In this document: one piece after another, positions 45,164 to 54,457 of the stretch
Layout: each line of letters starts with the position of its first letter
Position numbering within the stretch: the stretch's first letter is position 1
Assembly: GCA_003349915.1 (NCBI GenBank)
Contig: QFXE01000021.1
Span: 124,001-188,000 of the forward strand
Length of the DNA stretch: 64,000 nt
Direction of reading: 5' to 3'
From: an endosymbiont of Escarpia spicata
Lineage (GTDB): Bacteria; Pseudomonadota; Gammaproteobacteria; Chromatiales; Chromatiaceae
Notes under the pieces: generated by a model
What the model was told of the DNA's origin: nothing
Seen by the model: the letters and a program-made list of their open reading frames with translations, nothing else
The model's database searches: none
Position numbers and translations under genes: made by a program

Positions 45164-45380
45164 AAATTTGATTGCTCTGCTGGGTTCTGGCTTTGCCGTT
45201 CTAAGCGACTGGAAAGGCTCAAATACTGATTTATTTGCCCCCGAATCCGCATCCCATTCTCTGGAAGGCTACTCAAAAAACCACCAAACGACATGCAAAG
45301 AAAGCCATCATAATGCCTGATGGTGCACTGGTAGAGGCTGTATCAGGCAATTTCACACTAGCCGATATGCCCGCAGACTA
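45164..45380 (+). pseudogene. relic of a second cas3 gene (HD-domain segment)
   Basis: Directly after the last degenerate repeat, translation gives LGSGFAVLSDWKGSNTDLFA and then HSLEGYSKN. This parallels the Cas3 of this locus at WLAGFAVLCDWIGSNADFFA and SFEEYWKV. After a frame change it may continue as AKKAIIMPDGALVEAV. No start or other cas3 domain is present, so this is a fragment of a different, diverged cas3. The remaining gap to 45571 contains an open stretch interrupted by one TAG, which I do not recognise. Confidence 0.6.
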
Positions 45381-45571
45381 GGCAGGTGAACCCGTAGGAC
45401 CAACGCCACCAGGACCGGACGTGGTGGCACTGTGTCTCGGAGCCGCATTGGTTGATACGTTGTGGCAAACATATTTGCCTTCGGCCCCCAAAAATGATTA
45501 AAGTAATGAATCTACTGTTTTTTCTTCCAGTTGCCTAAACGTTATTTCCAGGTAACCACTGCGTCTATGGA

Positions 45572-47294
45572 GTGAAGGTGCAAGAGATATTCCATTTCAT
45601 AATGATCAAGCCAACGCATTACGATGACGATGGCTATCCGATCCAATGGCTTAAATCCTTAATTCCGTCCAACTCACTGGCATGCGTTTTTGGCCTGTCC
45701 CAGAGCTGCAAGGACCGGCACGTGCTCGGCAAACATGTCGAGATTCGCCTGCACGCCATTGATGAATACAACAGCAGGGTAAACACGGAGGCGCTGATTG
45801 CTATGATCAAGCGCGACGGCGGCACTGCTCTGGTCGGCATGGTGGGCGTGCAGTCGAACCAGTTTCCTCGCGCTATTGATTTGTCTTTACCGTTCCTGGC
45901 CCAGGATATCCCGGTTTGTATTGGCGGCTTTCATGTCTCCGGCTGTTTTTCAATGCTGGATGAGATGCCCAAAGACATGGTCGACGCTCAAAAACTGGGC
46001 ATCAGCTTCTTCGCAGGTGAAGCGGAAGGGCAACGCCTGGACAATCTCCTTATTGATGCATACAAAGGGGCTTTGAAACCGATCTACAACTATCTGGACG
46101 ACTTGCCAGGATTGCCCGACGAGCCGATCCCGTTTCTCCCCCGTGAACAGGTCGAACACACGTATGGAACCTACAGCAGTTTTGACCTGGGTCGTGGCTG
46201 CCCCTTCAAGTGCACCTTCTGCACTATCATCAACGTCCAGGGCAGGAAAAGCCGCTTCCGCAGTGCAGACGATCTTGAGCGTATCATCCGGAAGAATCAT
46301 GAAATCGGCGTGCATAGCTTTTTTCTCACCGACGACAATTTTGCCCGCAATAAAAACTGGGAAGCCTGCCTGGATCGTGTCATCGATCTACGTGAACAAG
46401 AGGGTATTGAAGTACGCTTCTCCATCCAGATAGACACGCTTTGTCATAAGATTCACGGCTTCGTTGAAAAATGCTGTAAAGCAGGAGTAGACCAGATCTT
46501 TATCGGCTTGGAAAACATCAATACGGAAAATCTGCTCGCTGTTAAAAAGCGGCAAAACAAGATATCCGGCTATAAAGAACAGATTCTGGCGTGGAAGCAG
46601 TACCCCGTTGTTATCTGTGCCGGTTACATCGTCGGCTTTCCCGGCGATACAAAAGCGTCTTTATTGGAAGACGTCGACACCATTAAGCGCGAACTGGCAA
46701 TTGACCATATCTACTTCACCGTCCTGACGCCTCTACCTGGTTGCGAAGACCATCAGGCGATGTATCAAAAAGGGGAATGGATGGACCCGGATTTAAACAA
46801 GTACGACCTGAACCACATGGTCACCAAGCATCCGACCCTGTCCGAGGCGGAGTGGAAGGAGGCCTACAAGGCGGTCTGGGATCATTTCTACACCTTCGAG
46901 CACATGGAGACTATCTTCAAGCGCATGGTTGCCATGCGCAGCAACAAGAAACTCACGACGCTCCATCGTTTGCTGTTTTACCGTGAATTCAAACGGGTAT
47001 TTCATGTCCATCCTCTGGAAGCGGGTATTTCATGTCCATCCTCTGGAAGGCGGTTTTCTGCGTTTGAAGTTCCGCAAAGACAGGCGGCCAGCATTTCCAG
47101 TCGAACCTGCCGTGATTTTTTATCCGAAATTCATCAAGGAAACCCTGTTTACAATGGGAAAGGCCATCCCGACCTACATCCGGCTGCGCCTTATGCTGAA
47201 GCGCATCTGGACCGACCCCAATCGCTTTGAATATATGGATCAAGCGATCACCCCCACCAGTGAAGACTCTTCTGGCCGGACATCAAATATTTAA
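45572..47294 (+). pseudogene. B12-binding-type radical SAM protein disrupted by a 28-bp tandem duplication
   Basis: A radical SAM protein with an N-terminal Rossmann-like domain (residues ~1-190; IGGFHVSGCFSMLDEMP) and the cluster motif GRGCPFKCTFC near residue 208, then the SAM barrel (GYIVGFPGDTKASLLEDV). The original C-terminus continues after VFHVHPLEGG as FLRLKFRKDRRPAFPVEP to the stop at 47294. A perfect 28-base tandem duplication at 46994-47049 shifts the frame and creates a false tail ending at 47230. Without it the protein would be ~565 residues. The start is GTG at 45572 or 45578. Confidence 0.85.
46994..47049 (+). repeat. perfect 28-bp tandem duplication
   Basis: The unit beginning CGGGTATTTCATGTCCATCC and ending TCTGGAAG occurs twice head to tail (46994-47021, 47022-47049) with no mismatch. 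28 is not a multiple of three, so the gene is thrown out of frame. The copies are identical, so the event is recent, or it is an assembly or mis-joining artefact. Confidence 0.92.
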
Positions 47295-47326
47295 GATCTG
47301 TTTTATAACTTAAAAACGGAGATGTT

Positions 47327-47809
47327 ATGGGATATTCAAAAATAACGGCTCGAATCTGTTGTATGTTATGCATATGGATCACAACAGAATTGGGGATGGC
47401 AAAATCCGTTCCAGCTGCAAATAAAGAAACAAATATTATTGAACTGACTCAAACGGGATGCCAATTTTTAGAACCGGAAGAGAAAGATCATCACTTTCAA
47501 TCAACAAGTGAAAATGATTGCAAAAAAATCAACGAAAAAAGCGGGATTGAACGCCTCAAATCAGTTAAGCCGATGAAACTCAAACCGGGGAAATATAATT
47601 TCCGGATAACGAATAAGAATGTCCCCTATCCGTTGGGTTTTTGGTTGCGTGGAGTTGGTCTTCAACAGATCACATTACCCAGTGTATCAGGCGGCGGTTT
47701 GACTACAGGGAGTACAAAAAATTATCAAATTATCCTGAAACCAGGGAAATATGTTTATTCGTGCCCACTTAACCCTACTCCAAACTATCCTATCATAGTG
47801 GAAAAGTAG
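47327..47809 (+). CDS. secreted cupredoxin-fold-like protein
   Basis: A 160-residue protein with a hydrophobic N-terminal signal (residues ~1-24) and a beta-sandwich-like C-terminal domain. KPGKYNFRITNKNVPYPLGF and LKPGKYVYSCPLNPTPNYP mimic cupredoxin strands. The usual copper ligands are incomplete: the Cys is there, but the His and Met expected after it are not. A structural rather than electron-carrier role is likely. Start ATG has GGAG upstream. It lies 33 bases after the broken radical SAM gene. Confidence 0.6.
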   Translation: MGYSKITARICCMLCIWITTELGMAKSVPAANKETNIIELTQTGCQFLEPEEKDHHFQSTSENDCKKINEKSGIERLKSVKPMKLKPGKYNFRITNKNVPYPLGFWLRGVGLQQITLPSVSGGGLTTGSTKNYQIILKPGKYVYSCPLNPTPNYPIIVEK

Positions 47810-47880
47810 TCACTGTTAAGGTCATTTCGAAAAGGCATCAGTGCTGGCTGTTTTTTGTAGGAAGTGATGAGGAGAAGAGC

Positions 47881-48858
47881 GTGAGCCTTCAATTTCAGAA
47901 ATTCAGCGGTACGGATATTCTAACTGAACCCTCCGGAATTACCGAGCTGGAAAAGGATCATTTCCTAGCCGTAAGTGATTCCAGCCCGGATACGGCGTTC
48001 TATCTATTAGCCCATGCGTCGGGATCTCTAACTGCGAAACACCTTCCGTCCCCACCTAACATGCCGCAAGTCGACGATCTGGAAGGGGCAGTCCTGTTGG
48101 GAGAGTATGTTTATGCTATCACCTCCTATTCGGATAAAGACCCGAAAATAAGACATCTCATCCGCTTTCAGATGAATGCGAATGGCTTCAGTTCACAACC
48201 AATAGCCGCCAACGAAGACTATGAACTCAAAAAGCGTATCAAACAGGCTTTAATAGCGGCGTTTTCAAAGCTGAACAGTGCAGATTTTTCCAGAGAAAAA
48301 TTCAATATTGAAGGCCTTGCGGCACACAAAGACAAGAAAGAATTGCTCATCGGCTTACGCGGTCCCACCATGGATGACAAAGCCTTCGTCGTATGTACCG
48401 AGGGGCTACCCGGCGCCTTTGAAACGAATGCGCATGCCATAAAAATCAATAAAAATAACGAAAATATTTACGCCTTGAAATTGGGAGGGGGTGGCATTCG
48501 CGCCATGACCTGTATGGCAGATAACAAGGGGTATCTGATCGTCAGCGGCAAATCGATTTATGGAAATGAAAAATTCAACTGTCCCTATTCCAATGACAAA
48601 GCAAAATTTTTACTGTGGTATTGGAAGGGGAGCAAGAATCATAATCCTGAACCGGTCCACTGCTTTTTTCCGATCGAGGAAAACGGAATTGAGGTTCAAC
48701 CGGAAGGCATCACTCTGATAACACTCGATGGGGGGGAGCAAACGCTCCTGATCGTCAGTGATGATGGTAGAAAGCCGGAAGGGTTGTCTTCCGGACGGCC
48801 CGGACGATACTGGATTGTAGCGCCGAAGCGGTACAAGGATTTTCTGGATCGGCTGTAA
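47881..48858 (+). CDS. DUF3616 domain-containing protein
   Basis: A 325-residue beta-propeller-like protein of the DUF3616 family. Segments: EPSGITELEKDHFLAVSDSS, then VDDLEGAVLLGEYVYAITSY, FNIEGLAAHKDKKELLIGLR and the C-terminal VQPEGITLITLDGGEQTLLI. No signal peptide is visible, so it is cytoplasmic as read. It starts with GTG behind GAGGAGAAG. Function is unknown; family members are often near restriction or stress genes. Confidence 0.75.
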   Translation: MSLQFQKFSGTDILTEPSGITELEKDHFLAVSDSSPDTAFYLLAHASGSLTAKHLPSPPNMPQVDDLEGAVLLGEYVYAITSYSDKDPKIRHLIRFQMNANGFSSQPIAANEDYELKKRIKQALIAAFSKLNSADFSREKFNIEGLAAHKDKKELLIGLRGPTMDDKAFVVCTEGLPGAFETNAHAIKINKNNENIYALKLGGGGIRAMTCMADNKGYLIVSGKSIYGNEKFNCPYSNDKAKFLLWYWKGSKNHNPEPVHCFFPIEENGIEVQPEGITLITLDGGEQTLLIVSDDGRKPEGLSSGRPGRYWIVAPKRYKDFLDRL

Positions 48859-48925
48859 GTCGCGTCATATACGATGCCCGTGCAGCAGAATCCTGGGAGC
48901 CGGTAGAGCGATAGCCAGTGTAATC

Positions 48926-49417
48926 TCAAGACCGAACCGCCAATATGATCTGGTTACGCAGCGACTTCAGCAGGTTGAGTTTCTTGGCATCTATCTCCAC
49001 ACCGTTGGAATTGGGATGATCGGCGTAGATAAGCCCAAGCGCCCGCTTGTTCACCACCAGGGGGAAGAGCAGAAAGGAGCCTGCATCGGAGATACGCTTG
49101 TACCAGTCTGGAATATCTGCCTGCATCTTTTCATCACTGGTATCGGCGATGTAAACATCCACCGCATTTTTGATCACTCCGTGGAAGACATCCACGCTGT
49201 ATTTAATGGGAAATCTGAACTGCTTGACGAAATCATCCATGTCATCACCAAAACCGATGCGGCCTGCCATCTCTCCTTTTCCGCGATCATGCAGTGCCAA
49301 CAGGACGCGTTGAAAGCCCATGGAACGACACATGGTTTCCAGAACCACGTTGAAAACTTCAGAGACACTGTGTTGACCCACCAGCATGCCGGTCACCTCC
49401 TGCAGCCCGTCCATCAA
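48926..49417 (-). CDS. GAF-domain C-terminal segment of the kinase-HDOD protein, cut off by a stop
   Basis: A 163-residue GAF-type sensor segment (MDGLQEVTGMLVGQHSVSEV; FLLFPLVVNKRALGLIYAD). It is in the same frame as the upstream kinase-HDOD ORF and is separated from it only by one TGA at 49490-49492; the intervening 24 codons are open. The simplest reading is one ~790-residue protein with a nonsense mutation, or programmed readthrough. Translation of this piece alone would need an internal start. Confidence 0.7.
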   Translation of the reverse strand: MMDGLQEVTGMLVGQHSVSEVFNVVLETMCRSMGFQRVLLALHDRGKGEMAGRIGFGDDMDDFVKQFRFPIKYSVDVFHGVIKNAVDVYIADTSDEKMQADIPDWYKRISDAGSFLLFPLVVNKRALGLIYADHPNSNGVEIDAKKLNLLKSLRNQIILAVRS

Positions 49418-49489
49418 TAGCGCTTCAGCATCTTCGGGGGTTGTGAAGGCTTCCGTATCTGCTGTTTCAGAGGCGGCATCAGCAGACTC

Positions 49490-51307
49490 TCAGTTCAGGA
49501 TCTGCGTCTCCCCGAGGCCATCTTTCGCTGCTGATTTAGCTTTGGCAGCGGCACGCTTTTCCGCCTTCTGCTGTACCGCACCATCTCCACTGATCTTTTT
49601 TACAAATGACTGAGATATGTCTTTGGAGAGCACTTTACTGAATTCCTGAAACTCTTCCAGGGCCTGATCCGCCAGACGCTTGAACTTGCGGCGATCGAGG
49701 CCGAGTCCCTCCTTGTACTTCTGCAACAGTGTAGTAACCGCTGTTTTGTCATCCAGACCCTGCTCCGCCATTACCTGCGTCGTATCCCTGGAGAAGGCTG
49801 CCACCATCCGTCGGCGTTCGATAACCGTGGCGGGTTTCCTGTCATCATTCCAACTTTCCATGGATGCCGTCAAACCCTTGGGGAAGTTCCACTGTTTGGC
49901 GATCTCTATCCCCACCTGTTCAAAGGTCACTCCCAGTACAGCATGTTCTGCCTGCACCGCAGATTTCGACTCCTGCTGCATCAGCCGTTCTATCTCACGA
50001 CTCTCATCATGCAAATAGAAGGCGATCAGAATTTTGCCAAGATCATGCAACATGGCGGCAAGGAAATACTCTTCGAATGCCTGGCTGTCGATATCTTTGG
50101 CGACCTGACTGGCAAGGGTCGCACTGAACAGCGATGAGGAGATCATCTCCCGCAGCCGTTCTGCCTGCTCTTTGTCCTGCAGGTGCTCAAAGAAGATCAG
50201 TGAGGCTGCCAGGGAGCGGATTGTCTGCATACCAAGCACCACCACCGCCCGGGAGACAGTGCCGATCTTGCCGGAAAAACGGCCGTAAAATGCAGAGTTA
50301 ACCACCTTTAGAATCTTGTTGGTGAGGGCAAAGTCATTGACGATGACGCCGGCCAGCTGATTCAGATCCTTGTCACTGACCTGGGCCATGGCATTGATGC
50401 TGCGCACAGACTGGGAGAGGGCCGGAAAATCACTCTTGCGGCGCATCCGGCGCAGGAGAAAATCCACCGTACCGTGACCCGCATCGCCTACCGCTTCAGA
50501 CTCGGCGGGGGATTTGCGCAATGCACCAAAGGCATTGAGCATATCCTCTGCATCCACGTAGCGGGCATCTGGGTCTTTTTCCAACGCCTTGAGTACGAAA
50601 CGATCAAGCCGTTCATCTACCGTATCATTGAACTGGGAGGGCGGTTTTACCTCCATATTCAAAATATTGTCGAGGACGACCTGCTGGTTGCGACCGTTGA
50701 ATACAGGCATGCCGGTCAGCATCTCATCCAGGATCAGTCCCAACGCAAAAACATCCGCCTGAGGGCCAACCTGTCCCTTGCTGATGTATTCCGGTGCCAT
50801 ATAGCGGGGTGAACCGATCAGCACTTCATCCTGTTCTTTGCCGCCTGATAGTAACCTCGCAATACCGAAGTCCATGATCTTCGGCATCTGCTCACCGTTG
50901 ATGATGATATTTGTTGGCTTGAGGTCACGATGGACAATATCCGCCTGGTGAGCCCGACTGACCCCCGCCAGCAGTCCCTGGAAGATATTCTGTATCTGCG
51001 CCAGTTCGAGCCCACCTTCCCGTATCAGATCGGAAAGCAGTTGCCCTTCCACATATTCGAAGACCAGAAAAGGGGTTCCCTTGTGCTCACCCGCTTCATA
51101 GATGGAGACGATATTGGGGTGCTGCAACTTGCTCATGGTGCGGGCTTCACTGCGATAGGAGGCCTGCGGCAGGGATTTATTGAGGAGTTTGATCGCCACC
51201 CGGCGTTGCAGCTCGGTATCCGAACACAGGTAGACGGTGCCCTGGTTGCCCGAGCCCAGTTTTTTGCCGATTTTGAACCGCCCGATCGTCTTCGGCGCCA
51301 TTCCCAA
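49490..51307 (-). CDS. Ser/Thr protein kinase with HDOD domain (truncated by TGA)
   Basis: A 605-residue signalling protein. The Hanks-type kinase domain (residues ~10-270) has GSGNQGTVY, VAIKLL, the catalytic HRDLKPTN and DFGIARLL. The HDOD domain (~285-480; LLRRMRRKSDFPALSQSVRS, then AAMLHDLGKILIAFYLHDES) is the enzyme-dead HD-like domain linked to stress and c-di-GMP signalling. A helical basic tail follows. The ORF ends LGETQILN then TGA, after which the frame stays open into a GAF domain, so the native protein was probably longer. Confidence 0.85.
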   Translation of the reverse strand: MGMAPKTIGRFKIGKKLGSGNQGTVYLCSDTELQRRVAIKLLNKSLPQASYRSEARTMSKLQHPNIVSIYEAGEHKGTPFLVFEYVEGQLLSDLIREGGLELAQIQNIFQGLLAGVSRAHQADIVHRDLKPTNIIINGEQMPKIMDFGIARLLSGGKEQDEVLIGSPRYMAPEYISKGQVGPQADVFALGLILDEMLTGMPVFNGRNQQVVLDNILNMEVKPPSQFNDTVDERLDRFVLKALEKDPDARYVDAEDMLNAFGALRKSPAESEAVGDAGHGTVDFLLRRMRRKSDFPALSQSVRSINAMAQVSDKDLNQLAGVIVNDFALTNKILKVVNSAFYGRFSGKIGTVSRAVVVLGMQTIRSLAASLIFFEHLQDKEQAERLREMISSSLFSATLASQVAKDIDSQAFEEYFLAAMLHDLGKILIAFYLHDESREIERLMQQESKSAVQAEHAVLGVTFEQVGIEIAKQWNFPKGLTASMESWNDDRKPATVIERRRMVAAFSRDTTQVMAEQGLDDKTAVTTLLQKYKEGLGLDRRKFKRLADQALEEFQEFSKVLSKDISQSFVKKISGDGAVQQKAEKRAAAKAKSAAKDGLGETQILN

Positions 51308-51397
51308 CTCCGTATTTGTTATCTTTTTTGTTTAGCGGCAAGTTGGAGGAAATCTGTTGCGGGGATTGGCCGCTGACTTCCAGATTATTGGAACGTC

Positions 51398-51813
51398 TTA
51401 TATCAGGCGGGCCAGCAGGTCGAGTAACTGCTGTATATTCAGATCCGGCACGCTGGAACGATCATTTCCAGCACCTATCCCCGCCACCCACAATTCGGCA
51501 GGTAGCGTCTCCAATGTTTCGGCCAGAGCGAGGGCTTCCGCCACCCCAAAACCATGACTCGATGTCAGACAGGATGACTGTGACAGATCAGCAGGATTCA
51601 GAAGTTTTATCTCGCCTTGTTCGAGTCCAGCCTCGACTGCATCGATAAGCAAAATTTTTCCAACGCCCTCAAAATAGCGCAGCAATCCGCTTCCGGGACG
51701 ATCTAGTCTGATCAAATCCAGGTCGGGAACAGCTGCCTCTTCCAACGCCTCAAGTGCCAGCCAACCCAACTGATCGGCCCGAAGGACGAACCTATACCGA
51801 TGACACGTATCAA
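51398..51813 (-). pseudogene. hydrogenase maturation protease, frameshifted near its start
   Basis: Starting from the TTG at 51813 (overlapping the large-subunit stop) gives IRVIGIGSSFG, the nickel-binding N-terminus of HyaD/HybD-type proteases. Similarity then moves to another frame as ADQLGWLALEALEEAAVPDL. One missing G in the GGG run (plus-strand 51778-51780) explains the break. KILLIDAVEAG and the later AEALALAETLETLPAELWVAGIG match the family. This protease trims the large subunit after nickel insertion, so loss would leave the hydrogenase immature unless another protease substitutes. Confidence 0.8.
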
Positions 51814-53120
51814 CGACGAGACACTTTGAGCTTGAGAAAGTGGGTCGCGCAGGAGATGCAGGGATCGTAGTTGCGAATCACCTGTTCCGCCCTTTGCCGC
51901 AACTCATCATCGTCATGGTCAAGCCCGAAGCTTTCCAGAGAGGCGCAAAGATCCTGTTCGATGCGCGCCTGATTCTGACTGGTGGGGGGAACGATCCGGG
52001 CACGTCGAATATCCCCTCTCCCATCCACATCATAACGGTGCCAAAGGAAGCCACGGGGCGCTTCGGTGCAGCCAAAAGCGGTGCCTGCCCGCGGCCTGAC
52101 CTGAACCGCCGGCGTGGCGGGCCGCTGATACGCTTTTAGCAGTTGTAACGCTTCGTAAATGACGAGATGGATCTCAATCGCCCGTGCCAGGATGCTGTGG
52201 AACATGTTATGGCTTGGAAAATGGATGCCACAATCCTCCATCACCGCACGCACAGGTTTAGGCAGTTGACGGAAATTCAGATTGAGGCGCGCCAATGGTC
52301 CGGTAAGGTAGGGTCGCCCCTCCAACTGTGTATGCAAGGCAGTGGAGTGAGACACCTGAAACTCCTCGAAATGGCTCTCGAAATGGCTGATGTCGATATC
52401 CAGTCCCTGCCCCGAGACCAACCGGCCACTGCCGATGGCATACTCATCCGGTTCGCTCAAGGCGACGCTGGTGAAGGCCTGTTCGTCATGAGGAAAATCG
52501 AGTTCGGCGCACCAACGCACCAATGCCTCCGCTTGGGGCAGCGCCTCTTCCAGTTGCTTCACCATATCAGCCACTGCCGCTTGCGCAGGCGCTTTGTAAA
52601 AACCACCCACCCGCACTCCCACAGGATGCACCGATCGGCCGCCAAAGAGGGTGATCAGATCATTACCCAACCCTTGCAGCCTCAATCCCCTGCGCACCGC
52701 TTCAGGGTGCTTCTCCGCCATAGCAATGGCATTCTCGAAGCCGAAAAAATCGGGGGCTGCCAATAGATGTACATGCAGCGCATGGCTCTGCAACCACTCA
52801 CCGCAATACATCACCCGGCGCATATCCCGCACCCAGGGTCCGGGGTCGGTTCCAAACAGCCGCTCAAAAGCCTGCACCGCGCTCATCTGGTAGGCAACCG
52901 GACAGATGCCGCAGATCCGCGCCACCATATCGATGACCTGATCATATTCGTAGCCTTCGACAAACTTCTCAAACAATCGGGGCGGTTCGAAGATACGCAG
53001 GTTCAGTTTCTGGATGACCCCTTGCACGACGTCGAACTCCAGAGCGCCTTCACCCTCCACGCGGGTCAACACCGGGACATTGATATGAATTTCTCGTTTG
53101 CTCGCCATCGATTTACTCAT
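51810..53120 (-). CDS. [NiFe] hydrogenase large subunit (group 3b-like)
   Basis: A 436-residue catalytic subunit. The start is the ATG at 53120, overlapping the small-subunit stop by 8 bases. The nickel-site motif near the N-terminus is ARICGICPVAYQ, and the C-terminal motif is DPCISCATHF. A nine-residue tail after the His would be removed by the maturation protease encoded next. Group 3b enzymes are cytosolic, reversible and NADP-linked, some with sulfur-reductase activity. The operon order is diaphorase-like subunits, small, large, protease. Confidence 0.92.
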   Translation of the reverse strand: MSKSMASKREIHINVPVLTRVEGEGALEFDVVQGVIQKLNLRIFEPPRLFEKFVEGYEYDQVIDMVARICGICPVAYQMSAVQAFERLFGTDPGPWVRDMRRVMYCGEWLQSHALHVHLLAAPDFFGFENAIAMAEKHPEAVRRGLRLQGLGNDLITLFGGRSVHPVGVRVGGFYKAPAQAAVADMVKQLEEALPQAEALVRWCAELDFPHDEQAFTSVALSEPDEYAIGSGRLVSGQGLDIDISHFESHFEEFQVSHSTALHTQLEGRPYLTGPLARLNLNFRQLPKPVRAVMEDCGIHFPSHNMFHSILARAIEIHLVIYEALQLLKAYQRPATPAVQVRPRAGTAFGCTEAPRGFLWHRYDVDGRGDIRRARIVPPTSQNQARIEQDLCASLESFGLDHDDDELRQRAEQVIRNYDPCISCATHFLKLKVSRR

Positions 53121-53910
53121 CGGTCTCCAAAGGTGGCGGCCTGAGCCGCAGACCGGCATCTCTGAATGGCGGCGCACCGCTGGTGATAAAGAGGAAGTGC
53201 CGTGCAACGGCCTCAGTGGTCAATCCCAGTGACTGCAGACGTTGCGCCAGCGCACCGTCGTTCACCGTCTCCGCAGGTCCATAACAGCTATAACATGCCC
53301 GCCCCAGGCTCGGGCAGAGCGCACCACAACCCGCCCGCGTCACCGGCCCCATGCAGGGTTCACCCTTTGTCACCATGGTGCAGACCACGCCTTTGCGTTT
53401 GCACTCCATGCAGAGGGGCTGTCGCTCACTGACCGGTTTCACTCCGGCAAGCAGATCGGCAAGAGCTGCGATCACTTGCTGTGAATTGACCGGGCAGCCG
53501 TGCAGTTCCAAATCGACTTTGACATGTCCTGAAATAGACGTAGATGAACTCAGTGTCTCGATAGTGTCCGGTCGCGCATAGACCGCCGCCATCCAGGCCT
53601 CGCGATCGGCAAGATTGGCCAGCGCCTGCAACCCGCCAGCGGTGGCGCAAGCACCGATAGTAATCAAATACGCACTATTTTCCCTGACCTGCTTGATCCG
53701 TTCGATATCGTCCGGAGTCGAGATACTGCCTTCGACAAGTGCAATATCAACCTTGGCGTTGGGATTATTGGGTCCGGCCTCGGCAAAGTGGGTAATGTCG
53801 ACATATTTCGGCAACTCAAGCAGAGTCTCGCCAAGGTTTAGCAGGGCGAGTTGGCAGCCGTCGCAGGAGCTGAATTTATGTATGGCGAGCTTTGGTTTTG
53901 GTGTATTCAT
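53113..53910 (-). CDS. [NiFe] hydrogenase small subunit (group 3b-like)
   Basis: A 265-residue electron-transfer subunit. The ATG at 53910 begins MNTPKPKLAIHKFSSCDGCQ; CDGCQ starts the proximal cluster ligands. IGACATAGG and ELHGCPVN provide further Cys. The C-terminal half carries CMECKRKG, GEPCMGPVTRAGCGALCPSL and CYSCYGP, a ferredoxin-like region typical of group 3 enzymes. The frame runs further upstream to 54099, but that part has repeat-like composition and no signal. Confidence 0.9.
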   Translation of the reverse strand: MNTPKPKLAIHKFSSCDGCQLALLNLGETLLELPKYVDITHFAEAGPNNPNAKVDIALVEGSISTPDDIERIKQVRENSAYLITIGACATAGGLQALANLADREAWMAAVYARPDTIETLSSSTSISGHVKVDLELHGCPVNSQQVIAALADLLAGVKPVSERQPLCMECKRKGVVCTMVTKGEPCMGPVTRAGCGALCPSLGRACYSCYGPAETVNDGALAQRLQSLGLTTEAVARHFLFITSGAPPFRDAGLRLRPPPLETDE

Positions 53911-53999
53911 TTTGTCAGTCTGTTTTGATTTTGTCTTTTCTTGTTTCCTGTTATTCCGATGTTTTTGTGTCGCTACGCGACGACTTTGTTTCGACTGTG

Positions 54000-54400
54000 C
54001 TTTCTTTACGCTGTCGTAATATTCACCTGTTACTGACAGCGTGTTTTTCGTCCTGTAGGACGAGTCACTTTTCTTTTTCGTGAAAAGAAAAGTAACCAAA
54101 AGAAAGCACGCCCGACTGTCACGCCCTGCGGGCCGCTGCGATGCTCATAAAAGTCGGCGGGACCGGGTTACCCTCTAGCAAACAGCGCCTTGTCTGGCTA
54201 GCGGCTGGGCGACTTTCACGCCACCGAGCAACGCAGTAAAACAGGGATAAGAGCCGCAGTTGTTTGAGCGCAGCGAGTTCTGCGGCTCCCCTGTTTTTCG
54301 AGTAGCGCAGGACCACCCGGTAGGGTGGCGTGGTGGAGCAATGGTTTTGGTTACTTTTCCCGAAAGAAAAGTAACCTGCCGTAGGGGCGCGGAAGCCCCG
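54000..54400. repeat. ~400-base intergenic repeat element with hairpin ends, inside the hydrogenase operon
   Basis: Hairpins GTCACTTTTCTTTTTCGTG/AAAAGAAAAGTAACC (54064-54096) and GGTTACTTTTCCCGAAAGAA/AAGTAACC (54349-54376) bracket a GC-rich segment. The same GAAAGAAAAGTAAC motif recurs at both ends. Antisense open frames within it are low-complexity and probably not genes. It splits the small-subunit gene from the gamma-subunit gene, which normally adjoin. Exact ends are estimates. Confidence 0.6.
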
Positions 54401-54457
54401 TTTAAACAAAACCGTCGCATCGCGACACATACTCTTCACACCAACACAATAAACACA

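Noticed and set aside
54119-54439. Antisense open frames inside the repeat between the hydrogenase small and gamma genes
   Set aside because: Composition follows the hairpin repeat, no ribosome site or family match, and such frames arise wherever this repeat class occurs.
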